This document shows, one piece after another, positions 1-6,927 of a stretch of DNA of 64,000 bases. The notes beneath the pieces are model-generated. The model saw nothing but the letters and a program-made list of their open reading frames with translations, was not told where the DNA came from and made no database searches. The stretch comes from Aurantimonas marianensis. GTDB taxonomy: Bacteria; Pseudomonadota; Alphaproteobacteria; Rhizobiales; Rhizobiaceae. The position numbers and the translations under genes were made by a program. Within the stretch, counting starts at the first letter, position 1; each line of letters begins with the position of its first letter. The stretch lies in contig NZ_JALHBS010000053.1 in assembly GCF_024195285.1 (NCBI RefSeq), positions 17,636-81,635 on the forward strand, given 5' to 3'.

Positions 1-2
1 TC

Positions 3-428
3 GCATCCGAGCCACTCGCCCCGCCGCCTGCCCAGATGGCCGCCGCTCCGCCACCGGCGGCGACGCCGGCCACCGCCACCGTCCGGACCACCGGCGAAAT
101 TCAGTTCCTGCCGCTGGTCGGGACGCCGCAGGACAAGGCCGAACTGCTCGCCCGAGCGCTCTCCGAGACGGCGGCTGCGCAGGGCCTGCGCATCCGGCCC
201 GCTTCCGAAGCGGTGGCGAATGTCCGGCTCAAGGGCTATTTCTCGGCATTCAACGACGGCTCCACGACGACGCTCGTCTATGTCTGGGACGTGCTCGACG
301 CCAACGACCAGCGCATCAAGCGTATCCAGGGCCAGGAAACCATTCCGGGCAAGACGGACGATCCGTGGGCGGCGGTCGATCTGACGACCTTCGAAGCCGT
401 CGCCAGGCGGACCTTTAGCGAGGTCTGA
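3..428 (+). CDS. Exported or lipoprotein-like conserved protein, C-terminal part (5' end outside window)
   Basis: The reading frame is open from the first bases, so the true start lies upstream. The visible 141 residues begin with an Ala/Pro-rich linker (about 35 residues) and continue into a compact domain of about 100 residues ending in FEAVARRTFSEV. A Pro/Ala linker before a small domain is typical of secreted proteins or lipoproteins, but the signal peptide is not in view. I recognise the sequence only as a rhizobial-type hypothetical protein; function is unknown. It is co-directional with prs, about 200 bases downstream, but the gap contains a possible promoter, so it need not be in the same operon. 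An internal ATG at 36 would start within the linker and is unlikely to be the real start. Confidence 0.6.
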   Translation, partial: ASEPLAPPPAQMAAAPPPAATPATATVRTTGEIQFLPLVGTPQDKAELLARALSETAAAQGLRIRPASEAVANVRLKGYFSAFNDGSTTTLVYVWDVLDANDQRIKRIQGQETIPGKTDDPWAAVDLTTFEAVARRTFSEV

Positions 429-513
429 GGATTGGCGCCCCGCGCCGGCTGAGCACCGTCTCCCCCTTCTATGCCGCTTCGGTGATTCTTGCCGCACTGC
501 GAAACCGCGCGGG

Positions 514-541
514 TTGACGATTCGCGCGATGTTGTTATGAG
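514..541 (+). promoter_or_regulatory. Possible sigma-70-type promoter of prs
   Basis: TTGACG (514-519) is followed after 16 bases by TATGAG (536-541), about 95 bases upstream of the prs start. The -35 box is good and the -10 box is weak. This is visual matching only. Confidence 0.3.
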
Positions 542-634
542 CCCCTCCATTGATCGGCCTCGCTAAGGACACCGCCCAAAACGGCATGCGATAGCGCTTG
601 CCCCATCGGTGGCCCGACTACCGGAAAGAACGCG

Positions 635-1567
635 ATGAAACTGTTCAGCGGCAATTCCAATCGCGTTCTTGCGGAAGCCATCGGACGCTACCTGGAATTG
701 CCTCTCGGCGACGCCATGGTCCGGCGGTTTGCCGATCAGGAGATTTTCGTCGAAATCCAGGAGAATGTGCGCGGCGAGGATGTCTTCATCGTCCAGTCGA
801 CGGCCTATCCGGCCAACGATCATCTCATGGAACTGCTGATCATGATCGATGCCCTGCGCCGCGCCTCGGCGCGCCGCATCACGGCCGTGATACCCTATTT
901 CGGTTATGCCCGGCAGGACCGAAAGGCCGGCGGCCGCACGCCGATTTCGGCCAAGCTGGTCGCCAATCTGATCACCGAGGCCGGCGCCGACAGGGTCATG
1001 ACGCTGGATCTTCACGCCGGGCAGATCCAGGGCTTCTTCGACATTCCCACCGACAATCTGTTCGCCGTGCCGCTCATCGCGCGCGACGTGAAGGCGCACC
1101 AGGATCTTTCGAATCTGATGGTGGTCTCGCCGGACGTCGGCGGCGTCGTGCGCGCGCGCGCGCTGGCCAAGCGCCTCGACGCGCCGCTGGCCATCGTCGA
1201 CAAGCGCCGCGACCGGCCGGGCGATTCGGAGGTGATGAACATCATCGGCGACGTCACCGGCCGCAATTGCATCCTGATCGACGACATCATCGATTCCGGC
1301 GGCACCCTGTGCAACGCCGCCGACGCGCTGGTGAAGGCCGGCGCCAACAGCGCCTCCGCCTACATCACCCACGGCGTCCTGTCGGGCGGGGCCGCCGCCC
1401 GCATCACCGCGTCGAGCCTCAAGGAGCTGGTGATCACCGACTCGATCCAGCCGACCAAGGCGATCCTCAATGCTCCCAATATCCGAGTGGTAACCACGGC
1501 CAACCTTCTCGGCGAGGCGATCGCCCGCACCGCCTCGGAGGAATCGGTCTCCAGCCTGTTCGACTGA
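635..1567 (+). CDS. prs: Ribose-phosphate pyrophosphokinase (PRPP synthetase)
   Basis: Makes PRPP from ribose 5-phosphate and ATP in the cytoplasm, feeding purine, pyrimidine, histidine and tryptophan synthesis and salvage enzymes such as Apt. The 310-residue length is normal for class I enzymes. It begins [20 protein letters not shown], carries the ATP-loop segment FGYARQDRK near residue 92, the divalent-metal/ribose-phosphate region [12 protein letters not shown] near 128, and the PRPP-binding motif [11 protein letters not shown] near 213-224. ATG 635 is preceded by GGAAAG. Downstream a membrane protein gene follows after about 110 bases on the same strand. Identification is secure. Confidence 0.97.
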   Translation: MKLFSGNSNRVLAEAIGRYLELPLGDAMVRRFADQEIFVEIQENVRGEDVFIVQSTAYPANDHLMELLIMIDALRRASARRITAVIPYFGYARQDRKAGGRTPISAKLVANLITEAGADRVMTLDLHAGQIQGFFDIPTDNLFAVPLIARDVKAHQDLSNLMVVSPDVGGVVRARALAKRLDAPLAIVDKRRDRPGDSEVMNIIGDVTGRNCILIDDIIDSGGTLCNAADALVKAGANSASAYITHGVLSGGAAARITASSLKELVITDSIQPTKAILNAPNIRVVTTANLLGEAIARTASEESVSSLFD

Positions 1568-1674
1568 CGGACTGACAGCGTCGGCGCGATCGCTGCGCGC
1601 CCAATCGCGTCTGGCCGAGCACCGATTTGCGGCGTAACATCCATGGCCTGCCCCCGAGAATCGGGAGTACGGCC

Positions 1675-2208
1675 ATGTTTCGCCGCCTCGACCAGATCAG
1701 CGTCCGGCAGGTGCTGCTTACCGGCATCGGCCTTGTCGCGATCCTGCTCGCCATTGGCCTGGCGACCCGCGAGAACGTCGCCGACAAGCCGTATCTGACC
1801 ATCGCCGGCTCCGGCTTCATCTTCAATTACCGTGTCGCGGACGCCTATTACGGCTTCACCGCCATCGTCGAGAAGCCGGTGCGGAACTATTCGCGCATCG
1901 AGGCGTCGTTCGAAGACCCCGCCGGCGGACCGCCGTTTCTCGTCAGCGCCAAGCTGACGCCGCGCAGCAAGCGATACGGCCTGCGCTCTCCGCCCCTCAG
2001 CGGCATCGAAAAGGACAAGCCCTACCGCGTGACGGTACGCCTCGTTCAAAATGGCGACGGCGCGGTGCTGTTCGAGGATGCCTTCACCGTCGCCTCGCAA
2101 ATCTCCGGCGCCGTCGTGCCGCCCGCCCCGCTGACCATCGGTCCCGGCTATGCCCGCAATCCTGACCTGCCGGACGGGTGGAAGGCGCCTGCGGCCGGGC
2201 GGGACTGA
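1675..2208 (+). CDS. Membrane-anchored protein of unknown function
   Basis: A 177-residue protein with one N-terminal membrane segment (about residues 10-28, rich in Leu/Ile/Val) followed by a soluble domain that would lie in the periplasm. The soluble part contains repeated beta-rich stretches such as YLTIAGSGFIFNYR and ends in a Pro/Gly tail. I do not recognise a catalytic motif. ATG 1675 is preferred over the in-frame TTG 1627 because CGGGAG lies just upstream and the membrane segment then sits properly at the N-terminus. It follows prs on the same strand. The start choice is fairly secure, the function unknown. Confidence 0.65.
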   Translation: MFRRLDQISVRQVLLTGIGLVAILLAIGLATRENVADKPYLTIAGSGFIFNYRVADAYYGFTAIVEKPVRNYSRIEASFEDPAGGPPFLVSAKLTPRSKRYGLRSPPLSGIEKDKPYRVTVRLVQNGDGAVLFEDAFTVASQISGAVVPPAPLTIGPGYARNPDLPDGWKAPAAGRD

Positions 2209-2254
2209 ACCACCGTCCCGAATCCACAACAGGATCGGCATTGCCGAGGACGGG

Positions 2255-2280
2255 CGATGTGTGTACATTCATACACATCG
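2255..2280. promoter_or_regulatory. Inverted repeat, probable autoregulatory operator of the brnT/brnA locus
   Basis: CGATGTGT (2255-2262) and ACACATCG (2273-2280) are perfect 8-base arms around a 10-base centre, just upstream of the preferred brnT start (GTG 2293). BrnA-type ribbon-helix-helix antitoxins are known to repress their own operon by binding a promoter palindrome, so this is the natural operator candidate. The position also argues that ATG 2257, which lies inside the repeat, is not the brnT start. Confidence 0.5.
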
Positions 2281-2292
2281 ACGGAGACGGTC

Positions 2293-2593
2293 GTGCTGGA
2301 ACGGATCGCGGGTTTCGACTGGGACGACGGCAACTGGCCGAAATGCGGCAAGCACGGCGTTTCGCGTGACGAGATCGAAGCGGCGCTGACCACTGGACCA
2401 GACGTTTACCCGGACCGGGGGCGTGGTCCGGTCGAAAGTCGATACAACGCCGTCGGCAGGGCTGCCGGGGGCCGTTCTGTCTTCATTGTCTTCACGCTCC
2501 GTCGGCACTGGGACGGCATGAAAAATCAGACCGATCAGCGCAAGATACATGCACCGGAAGGAGGTGCTTCGATATGAGCAGACCAGAGGGTAA
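2293..2593 (+). pseudogene. brnT: BrnT-family toxin, frame broken by one extra A
   Basis: BrnT toxins are small RelE-like ribonucleases paired with BrnA. The first part reads as BrnT: FDWDDGNWPKCGKHGVS, then AVGRAAGGRSVFIVFTLRR. After codon ATG 2518 the frame given by the DNA runs into an unrelated tail ending at 2577. Shifting by +1 at the A5 run 2521-2525 restores the family C-terminus, KIRPISARYMHRKEVLRYEQ, ending at TAA 2591-2593. With four As the gene would be intact and overlap brnA by 20 bases. Start GTG 2293 is preferred because ATG 2257 lies in the operator palindrome. Either a real inactivating insertion, a sequencing error, or (least likely) programmed frameshifting. Confidence 0.8.
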
Positions 2594-2855
2594 GCCGCTG
2601 AAGCAATTTCCCGTTTTCAGGACGGACGAGGAAGCCGAGCATTTCATCGATACCGCCGATCTCTCCGAATACGATTTTTCTGGCTTCAAACGCGTCAAGT
2701 TCGAGTTCGAGAACAAGACCGCGCGGGTGAACATGCGCCTGCCCGAATCGCAGCTCGCGCTGGTCAAGGCCGAGGCGAAGAAGCGCGGCCTGCCCTATCA
2801 GCGCTTCATCCGCGAGCTCATCGATCGCGGCCTGCACGATCTGAAGGTGCTGTGA
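2574..2855 (+). CDS. brnA: BrnA-family antitoxin (ribbon-helix-helix)
   Basis: A 93-residue protein of the BrnA/CopG type. The N-terminal half is acidic and flexible (FRTDEEAEHFIDTADLSEYD), the part that normally wraps the toxin. The C-terminal half has the ribbon-helix-helix pattern with beta strand VNMRLPESQLALVKAEAKKR and helix GLPYQRFIRELIDRGL, giving DNA binding and autoregulation. The start overlaps the frame-broken toxin gene. A purine-rich GGAAGGAGG stretch at about 2558-2566 serves as ribosome binding site. Intact, unlike its partner. Neutralises BrnT and represses the operon by family knowledge. Confidence 0.8.
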   Translation: MSRPEGKPLKQFPVFRTDEEAEHFIDTADLSEYDFSGFKRVKFEFENKTARVNMRLPESQLALVKAEAKKRGLPYQRFIRELIDRGLHDLKVL

Positions 2856-2895
2856 ACGGCGAGGCGCGACGTGCGCACCAGTAACCTCGCGCGCC

Positions 2896-2924
2896 TTGCT
2901 CCTCCCCGCGCCTTGCGCTATAGC
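2896..2924 (+). promoter_or_regulatory. Candidate promoter for the rplY-pth-ychF block
   Basis: TTGCTC (2896-2901), a 17-base spacer and TATAGC (2919-2924) resemble an alphaproteobacterial housekeeping promoter. It lies between brnA and rplY and would give a leader of about 130 bases holding the hairpin at 2967-3000. Confidence 0.45.
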
Positions 2925-2966
2925 CACGCCGTCCGCGCGGACACCCTTGGAGGCAGCGCGGAGTTG

Positions 2967-3000
2967 AGCGGTCTGGTCGGCTTTTGCCGACGGGTCCGCT
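2967..3000 (+). promoter_or_regulatory. Hairpin in the rplY leader
   Basis: AGCGG and CCGCT (2967-2971, 2996-3000) enclose a second perfect stem GTCGGC-TTTT-GCCGAC (2976-2991), followed by CTTTTCG. The structure lies about 59 bases before the rplY ATG, inside the predicted transcript. It could be an attenuator-like or protein-binding leader element; nothing else shows its role. Confidence 0.35.
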
Positions 3001-3058
3001 TTTCGTCGTTTCGGACAAGACGTCCGCGCGACCACCTCGCAAACAACAGGATATAGCC

Positions 3059-3733
3059 ATGAGCGAGACCTTCACGGTCAAAGCCGAGGCGCGCGACAAG
3101 GTCGGCAAGGGGGCCGCCAGACATCTTCGCCGCTCCGGAATGATTCCCGCCGTCATCTACGGCGACAAGCAAGATCCCCAGCCGATCGCCATCCCATACA
3201 AGGAAACCTTTCTGGCATTGCACGCCGGCGGTTTCATGACCCATGTCGCGACGATCGAGCTGGACGGCAAGAAGATCCAGGTGCTGCCGAAAGACTATCA
3301 GCTGGAGCCGGTCCGCGACTTTCTGATGCATGTCGACTTTCTGCGCGTTTCCGCAAAGACCCGCGTGACCGTCGAAATCCCGGTTCACTTCGAGAACGAG
3401 GACGATGCCCCGGGCCTGAAGCGCGGCGGCGTTCTCAACGTCGTGCGCTATGCGGTCGAGGTTGTCGCCCCGGCAAGCGCCATTCCCGAGGCGTTCACCC
3501 TGGATCTCACCGGTCTCGATATCGGCGATTCCATCCATGCCTCGGCGCTGACGCTGCCGAAGGGCGTCGATCTGACGATCACCGACCGCGATTTCACCAT
3601 CGCGACGATCGCGGCTCCGGCCGCGCTGCGTTCCGAGGAAGACGAGGCGGCGGAAGCCGCGGCGGCTGACGCGGTCGAGGCGACCGAGGTCGCGGAGTCG
3701 ACTGACGAGGGTGAGTCCGACGAGGACAAGTAA
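3059..3733 (+). CDS. rplY: Large ribosomal subunit protein bL25, CTC/TL5 form
   Basis: Binds 5S rRNA in the 50S subunit. This is the long two-domain CTC form: an N-terminal L25 domain (about residues 1-93, with [16 protein letters not shown] and IPAVIYGDK) followed by the TL5-type beta domain (about 94-185) and a very acidic Glu/Asp/Ala tail (about 187-224). At 224 residues the length fits. ATG 3059 starts the canonical [20 protein letters not shown]; an upstream in-frame start at 2984 would add unrelated residues. It lies 47 bases upstream of pth, the usual alphaproteobacterial order rplY-pth-ychF. Confidence 0.96.
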   Translation: MSETFTVKAEARDKVGKGAARHLRRSGMIPAVIYGDKQDPQPIAIPYKETFLALHAGGFMTHVATIELDGKKIQVLPKDYQLEPVRDFLMHVDFLRVSAKTRVTVEIPVHFENEDDAPGLKRGGVLNVVRYAVEVVAPASAIPEAFTLDLTGLDIGDSIHASALTLPKGVDLTITDRDFTIATIAAPAALRSEEDEAAEAAAADAVEATEVAESTDEGESDEDK

Positions 3734-3780
3734 GCGAGCGGCCCCGCCGACCGACTTATACGAGAAAAAGGAGCCGGGCG

Positions 3781-4518
3781 ATGTTGCTGATCGCAGGATT
3801 GGGCAATCCCGGCTCCCGTTACGCCGGCAATCGCCACAATATCGGGTTCATGGCGGTGGACGAGATCGCCAGGAACCCCTCCTTCTCTGCCTGGTCGAAG
3901 AAGTTTTCCGCCGAGATTGCCGAAGGCAAGATCGGGACGGAGAAGGTGCTTCTCGTCAAGCCCCAGACCTTCATGAACGAGTCCGGCCGGTCGGTCGGCG
4001 AGGCGGCGCGGTTCTTCAAGATCGAGCCGAAGAACATCGTTGTCATCCATGACGAACTCGATCTGGCGCCTGGCAAGCTGCGGGTAAAGACCGGCGGCGG
4101 CAATGGCGGCCATAACGGGCTTCGATCGATCGACGCCCATCTCGGTACCAAGGATTACAAGCGCGTGCGCCTCGGCATCGGCCATCCCGGCGTGAAAGAG
4201 GCGGTGACGCGGCATGTCCTAGGCGATTTCGCCAAGGTCGACCGGGATTGGCTCGATCCCTTGCTGGAGGCCATCGCCCGTCACGTCGACAGTCTGGTCG
4301 CCGGCAATGACGCCCTGTTCATGAACAAGGTGAGCGTTGCCACCGGGTCGAGCGAGCCGGCGGGCGCCAGGGGCTCCACGGTGACGCAGCCGGCCAAGAG
4401 CAATGGCAAGGGCCAAAGCCATGTCCGTCAGGCGCGCGGCAGCGGCCCGACGGTAAAGGTGCCGGATAAAGGCCCGATGGCCGAGATGCTGAAACGAATT
4501 TTCGGGTCGAAGGACTGA
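3781..4518 (+). CDS. pth: Peptidyl-tRNA hydrolase
   Basis: Releases tRNA from peptidyl-tRNAs that drop off the ribosome. The protein starts [20 protein letters not shown], which supplies the conserved Asn9 and catalytic His19; [12 protein letters not shown] and [13 protein letters not shown] follow. At 245 residues it is about 50 longer than the E. coli enzyme because of a C-terminal Ser/Gly/Lys-rich tail (from about residue 190, ending in [13 protein letters not shown]), which is common in alphaproteobacteria. It is preceded by AGGAGCCGGGCG and sits between rplY and ychF on the same strand. Confidence 0.97.
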   Translation: MLLIAGLGNPGSRYAGNRHNIGFMAVDEIARNPSFSAWSKKFSAEIAEGKIGTEKVLLVKPQTFMNESGRSVGEAARFFKIEPKNIVVIHDELDLAPGKLRVKTGGGNGGHNGLRSIDAHLGTKDYKRVRLGIGHPGVKEAVTRHVLGDFAKVDRDWLDPLLEAIARHVDSLVAGNDALFMNKVSVATGSSEPAGARGSTVTQPAKSNGKGQSHVRQARGSGPTVKVPDKGPMAEMLKRIFGSKD

Positions 4519-4572
4519 GCGGGGCCAAAGCTCCGCCGGGATCGCCCCGCTCGAAGACAAGGACCACACCCC

Positions 4573-5676
4573 ATGGGTTTCAGATGCGGTATCGTCGGCC
4601 TGCCGAATGTCGGCAAATCGACGCTGTTCAACGCCCTGACCAAGACCGCCGCCGCCCAGGCCGCGAATTACCCGTTCTGCACCATCGAGCCGAATACCGG
4701 CGACGTGCCGGTGCCGGACGCGCGGCTGAAGGACATCGCCCGTATCGCCAAGTCGGCGGCGATCATCGCCACGCGGATCACCTTCGTCGACATCGCCGGC
4801 CTGGTGCGCGGCGCGTCCAAGGGGGAAGGGCTCGGCAACCAGTTTCTCGCGAACATCCGCGAGGTCGACGCGATCGTCCACGTGCTGCGCTGCTTCGAGA
4901 ATGACGACATCGTTCATGTCGAGGGCAAGATCGACCCCGTCGCCGACGCCGAGACGGTCGAAACCGAGCTGATGCTGTCGGACCTCGAGAGTCTCGAGCG
5001 ACGCACCGTCGCCACGCGCAAGAAGGCGGCCGGCAAGGACAAGGAAGCGCAGCAGGCGCTGCCGGTCATGGAAGCGGCGCTGGCGAAGCTGCAGGCCGGC
5101 GAGCCGGTGCGCGTGCTGCTCGCCGGCATGGACCCGGAAGAGCGGCGCGAGCTGCGGAACCTCAATCTCTTGACCTCCAAGCCCGTCCTCTACGTCTGCA
5201 ACGTCGCCGAGGACGACGCGGCCACCGGCAACGCGCATTCCGAGGCCGTGGCGGCAATGGCGGAACGTCAGGGCGCCCGTACCGTGGTGATCTCGGCGGA
5301 AATCGAATCGGAAATCGCCCAGCTTCCGGCCGAGGAAGTCGGCGATTATCTGGAGGCGATGGGGCTCAGCGAACCCGGCCTCGACCGGCTGATCCAGGCC
5401 GGCTACGAACTCCTCGACCTGATCACCTATTTTACCGCGGGACCGAAGGAAGCGCGCGCCTGGACCGTCAAACGCGGCGCCAAGGCGCCGCAGGCGGCGG
5501 GCGTCATCCATACCGACTTCGAGAAAGGCTTTATCCGCGCCCAGACCATCGGCTTTGCCGATTTCGTCGAGCTCGGCGGCGAGAGTGCCGCCAAGGAAGC
5601 CGGCAAGGCCCGCGACGAGGGCAAGGAGTATGTCGTGCAGGACGGTGACGTTCTGATGTTCAAATTCAACAATTGA
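4573..5676 (+). CDS. ychF: Redox-regulated ATPase / Obg-family GTPase-like protein YchF
   Basis: A universally conserved P-loop NTPase that binds ribosomes and hydrolyses ATP. The 367 residues contain the P-loop GLPNVGKST (residues 9-17), switch motif DIAGLVRGASKGEGLGNQF near 75-93, a central coiled-coil insertion rich in charged residues (about 130-200) and the C-terminal TGS domain (about 280-366, including TYFTAGPKEARAWT and GFIRAQTIGFADF). Length and domain order are standard. It closes the rplY-pth-ychF block; the spacing of 54 bases to pth suggests co-transcription. Confidence 0.97.
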   Translation: MGFRCGIVGLPNVGKSTLFNALTKTAAAQAANYPFCTIEPNTGDVPVPDARLKDIARIAKSAAIIATRITFVDIAGLVRGASKGEGLGNQFLANIREVDAIVHVLRCFENDDIVHVEGKIDPVADAETVETELMLSDLESLERRTVATRKKAAGKDKEAQQALPVMEAALAKLQAGEPVRVLLAGMDPEERRELRNLNLLTSKPVLYVCNVAEDDAATGNAHSEAVAAMAERQGARTVVISAEIESEIAQLPAEEVGDYLEAMGLSEPGLDRLIQAGYELLDLITYFTAGPKEARAWTVKRGAKAPQAAGVIHTDFEKGFIRAQTIGFADFVELGGESAAKEAGKARDEGKEYVVQDGDVLMFKFNN

Positions 5677-5749
5677 ACCTAACTGACTGGTTTCGATTCG
5701 TGATCGTCTCCGCTGTGGCCGCCAGAGGCTGTTGAAGGGAAGAACGACA

Positions 5750-6199
5750 GTGCGCGCATTCGAGGATTTCACCGAAGGGCTGGAGATTGCCCTCGGCCCC
5801 TACGAGGTTACGAAACAGGAGGTGATCGAATTCGCGGCCGAGTTCGATCCGCAGCCGTTCCACCTGGACGAAGAAGCGGCGAAGGCAAGCATGCTCGGCG
5901 GTCTGTCGGCGTCGGGCTGGCACACCTGCGCGATGATGATGCGGATGATGGCCGACGCCTATGTGCTCGACTCCACGTCGCAGGGCGGACCAGGCGTCGA
6001 TTTCGTCAAATGGATGCGTCCTGTCAGACCCGGCGATACCCTTTACGGTACGGCATGCGTGCTCTCCGCTCGACTGTCGGCCAAACGCCCGACGATCGGC
6101 CTCGCGCGGATTTCCACCACCCTGCGCAATGGACGCGGTGAAACGGTTCTCGAAAGCGAACACACGCTGTTCCTCCTGACCCGCGAGGCGGCGGCATGA
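5750..6199 (+). CDS. MaoC-like hot-dog fold dehydratase, first of a pair
   Basis: A 149-residue MaoC-like domain protein, a family whose members hydrate enoyl-thioesters. The core motif FDPQPFHLDEEAAKASM followed by GGLSASGWHT matches the hydratase-2 signature (Asp, then His in the PFH context, then Gly). GTG 5750 is preferred over TTG 5732 because GAAGGGA lies at the right distance upstream. The stop overlaps the start of the next gene by 4 bases (ATGA), so the two MaoC proteins are translationally coupled and may form a heterodimer. The substrate is unknown. Confidence 0.85.
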   Translation: MRAFEDFTEGLEIALGPYEVTKQEVIEFAAEFDPQPFHLDEEAAKASMLGGLSASGWHTCAMMMRMMADAYVLDSTSQGGPGVDFVKWMRPVRPGDTLYGTACVLSARLSAKRPTIGLARISTTLRNGRGETVLESEHTLFLLTREAAA

Positions 6200-6666
6200 G
6201 TTACTGGGAGACGATCACCGTCGGCGAAACGATCGAACTCGGCTCGCACACTTTCGAGGCCGAAGCGATCAAGCGTTTCGCGGCGAAATACGACCCGCAA
6301 GGCTTTCATCTCGATGAGGAGACCGCCAAGGCGTCGATGTTCGGCGGGCTCTGCGCCTCGGGCTGGCACACCGCCGCTGTCTGCATGCGGCTCAATGTCG
6401 ACACCCGGGCGGCCCATGCTCGCGAATGGATCGCCGCAGGCAACCCGGCACCGAAAATGGGGCCCTCCCCCGGCGTCACCAATCTGCGCTGGCTGAAACC
6501 GGTCTATGCCGGCGACACCGTGACCTTCCGTCAAACCGTGACGGCGAAGCGGAAATCCGCCAGCCGCCCAGGCTGGGGCGTCCTGGAGTTCACCACGCTT
6601 GGCGTCAACCAGAACGGCGAGCCGGTATTTTCCTTCGACGGGGCGGCATTCAGCGGCACCGACTGA
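6196..6666 (+). CDS. MaoC-like hot-dog fold dehydratase, second of a pair
   Basis: A 156-residue paralogue of the preceding gene, with the parallel motif YDPQGFHLDEETAKASM and GGLCASGWHT. It overlaps the upstream gene by ATGA. An insertion of about 20 residues after the hydratase segment (REWIAAGNPAPKMGPSPGVT) is absent from the first copy. Tandem MaoC genes usually arise by duplication and can form heteromeric (R)-specific enoyl-CoA hydratases; no acyl-CoA genes flank this pair, so pathway assignment is open. Confidence 0.87.
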   Translation: MSYWETITVGETIELGSHTFEAEAIKRFAAKYDPQGFHLDEETAKASMFGGLCASGWHTAAVCMRLNVDTRAAHAREWIAAGNPAPKMGPSPGVTNLRWLKPVYAGDTVTFRQTVTAKRKSASRPGWGVLEFTTLGVNQNGEPVFSFDGAAFSGTD

Positions 6667-6927
6667 CCGCACGAGGCGGCCCGCCAAGGCTGTCGACGAT
6701 CACATTCTCGTGTCGCCGGCCCTTGCCGGTCTCCGTCTTTCCGACTGACGTGAATGGCGAATCGATCCGAAGATCCCTGTGCGCACGGTTCCGCTGCCGG
6801 AGCGCGCAGCGCGCGGCGCGAGCACAAGGCGCATCTACGGTTACATGCAACAGCTCCAGTTCACCACTTCTTAGTGCGTTTGGTATTGGATGCCCTTGGG
6901 ACAATCAGGGGCTCGCGGCACTTCGTA

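Noticed and set aside
563..1372. Long open frame antisense to prs
   Set aside because: Gly/Asp/Arg-rich antisense translation of a secure gene, an effect of high GC codon use.
4219..5772. 517-codon open frame antisense to pth and ychF
   Set aside because: Covers two certain genes in reverse and has no family motif.
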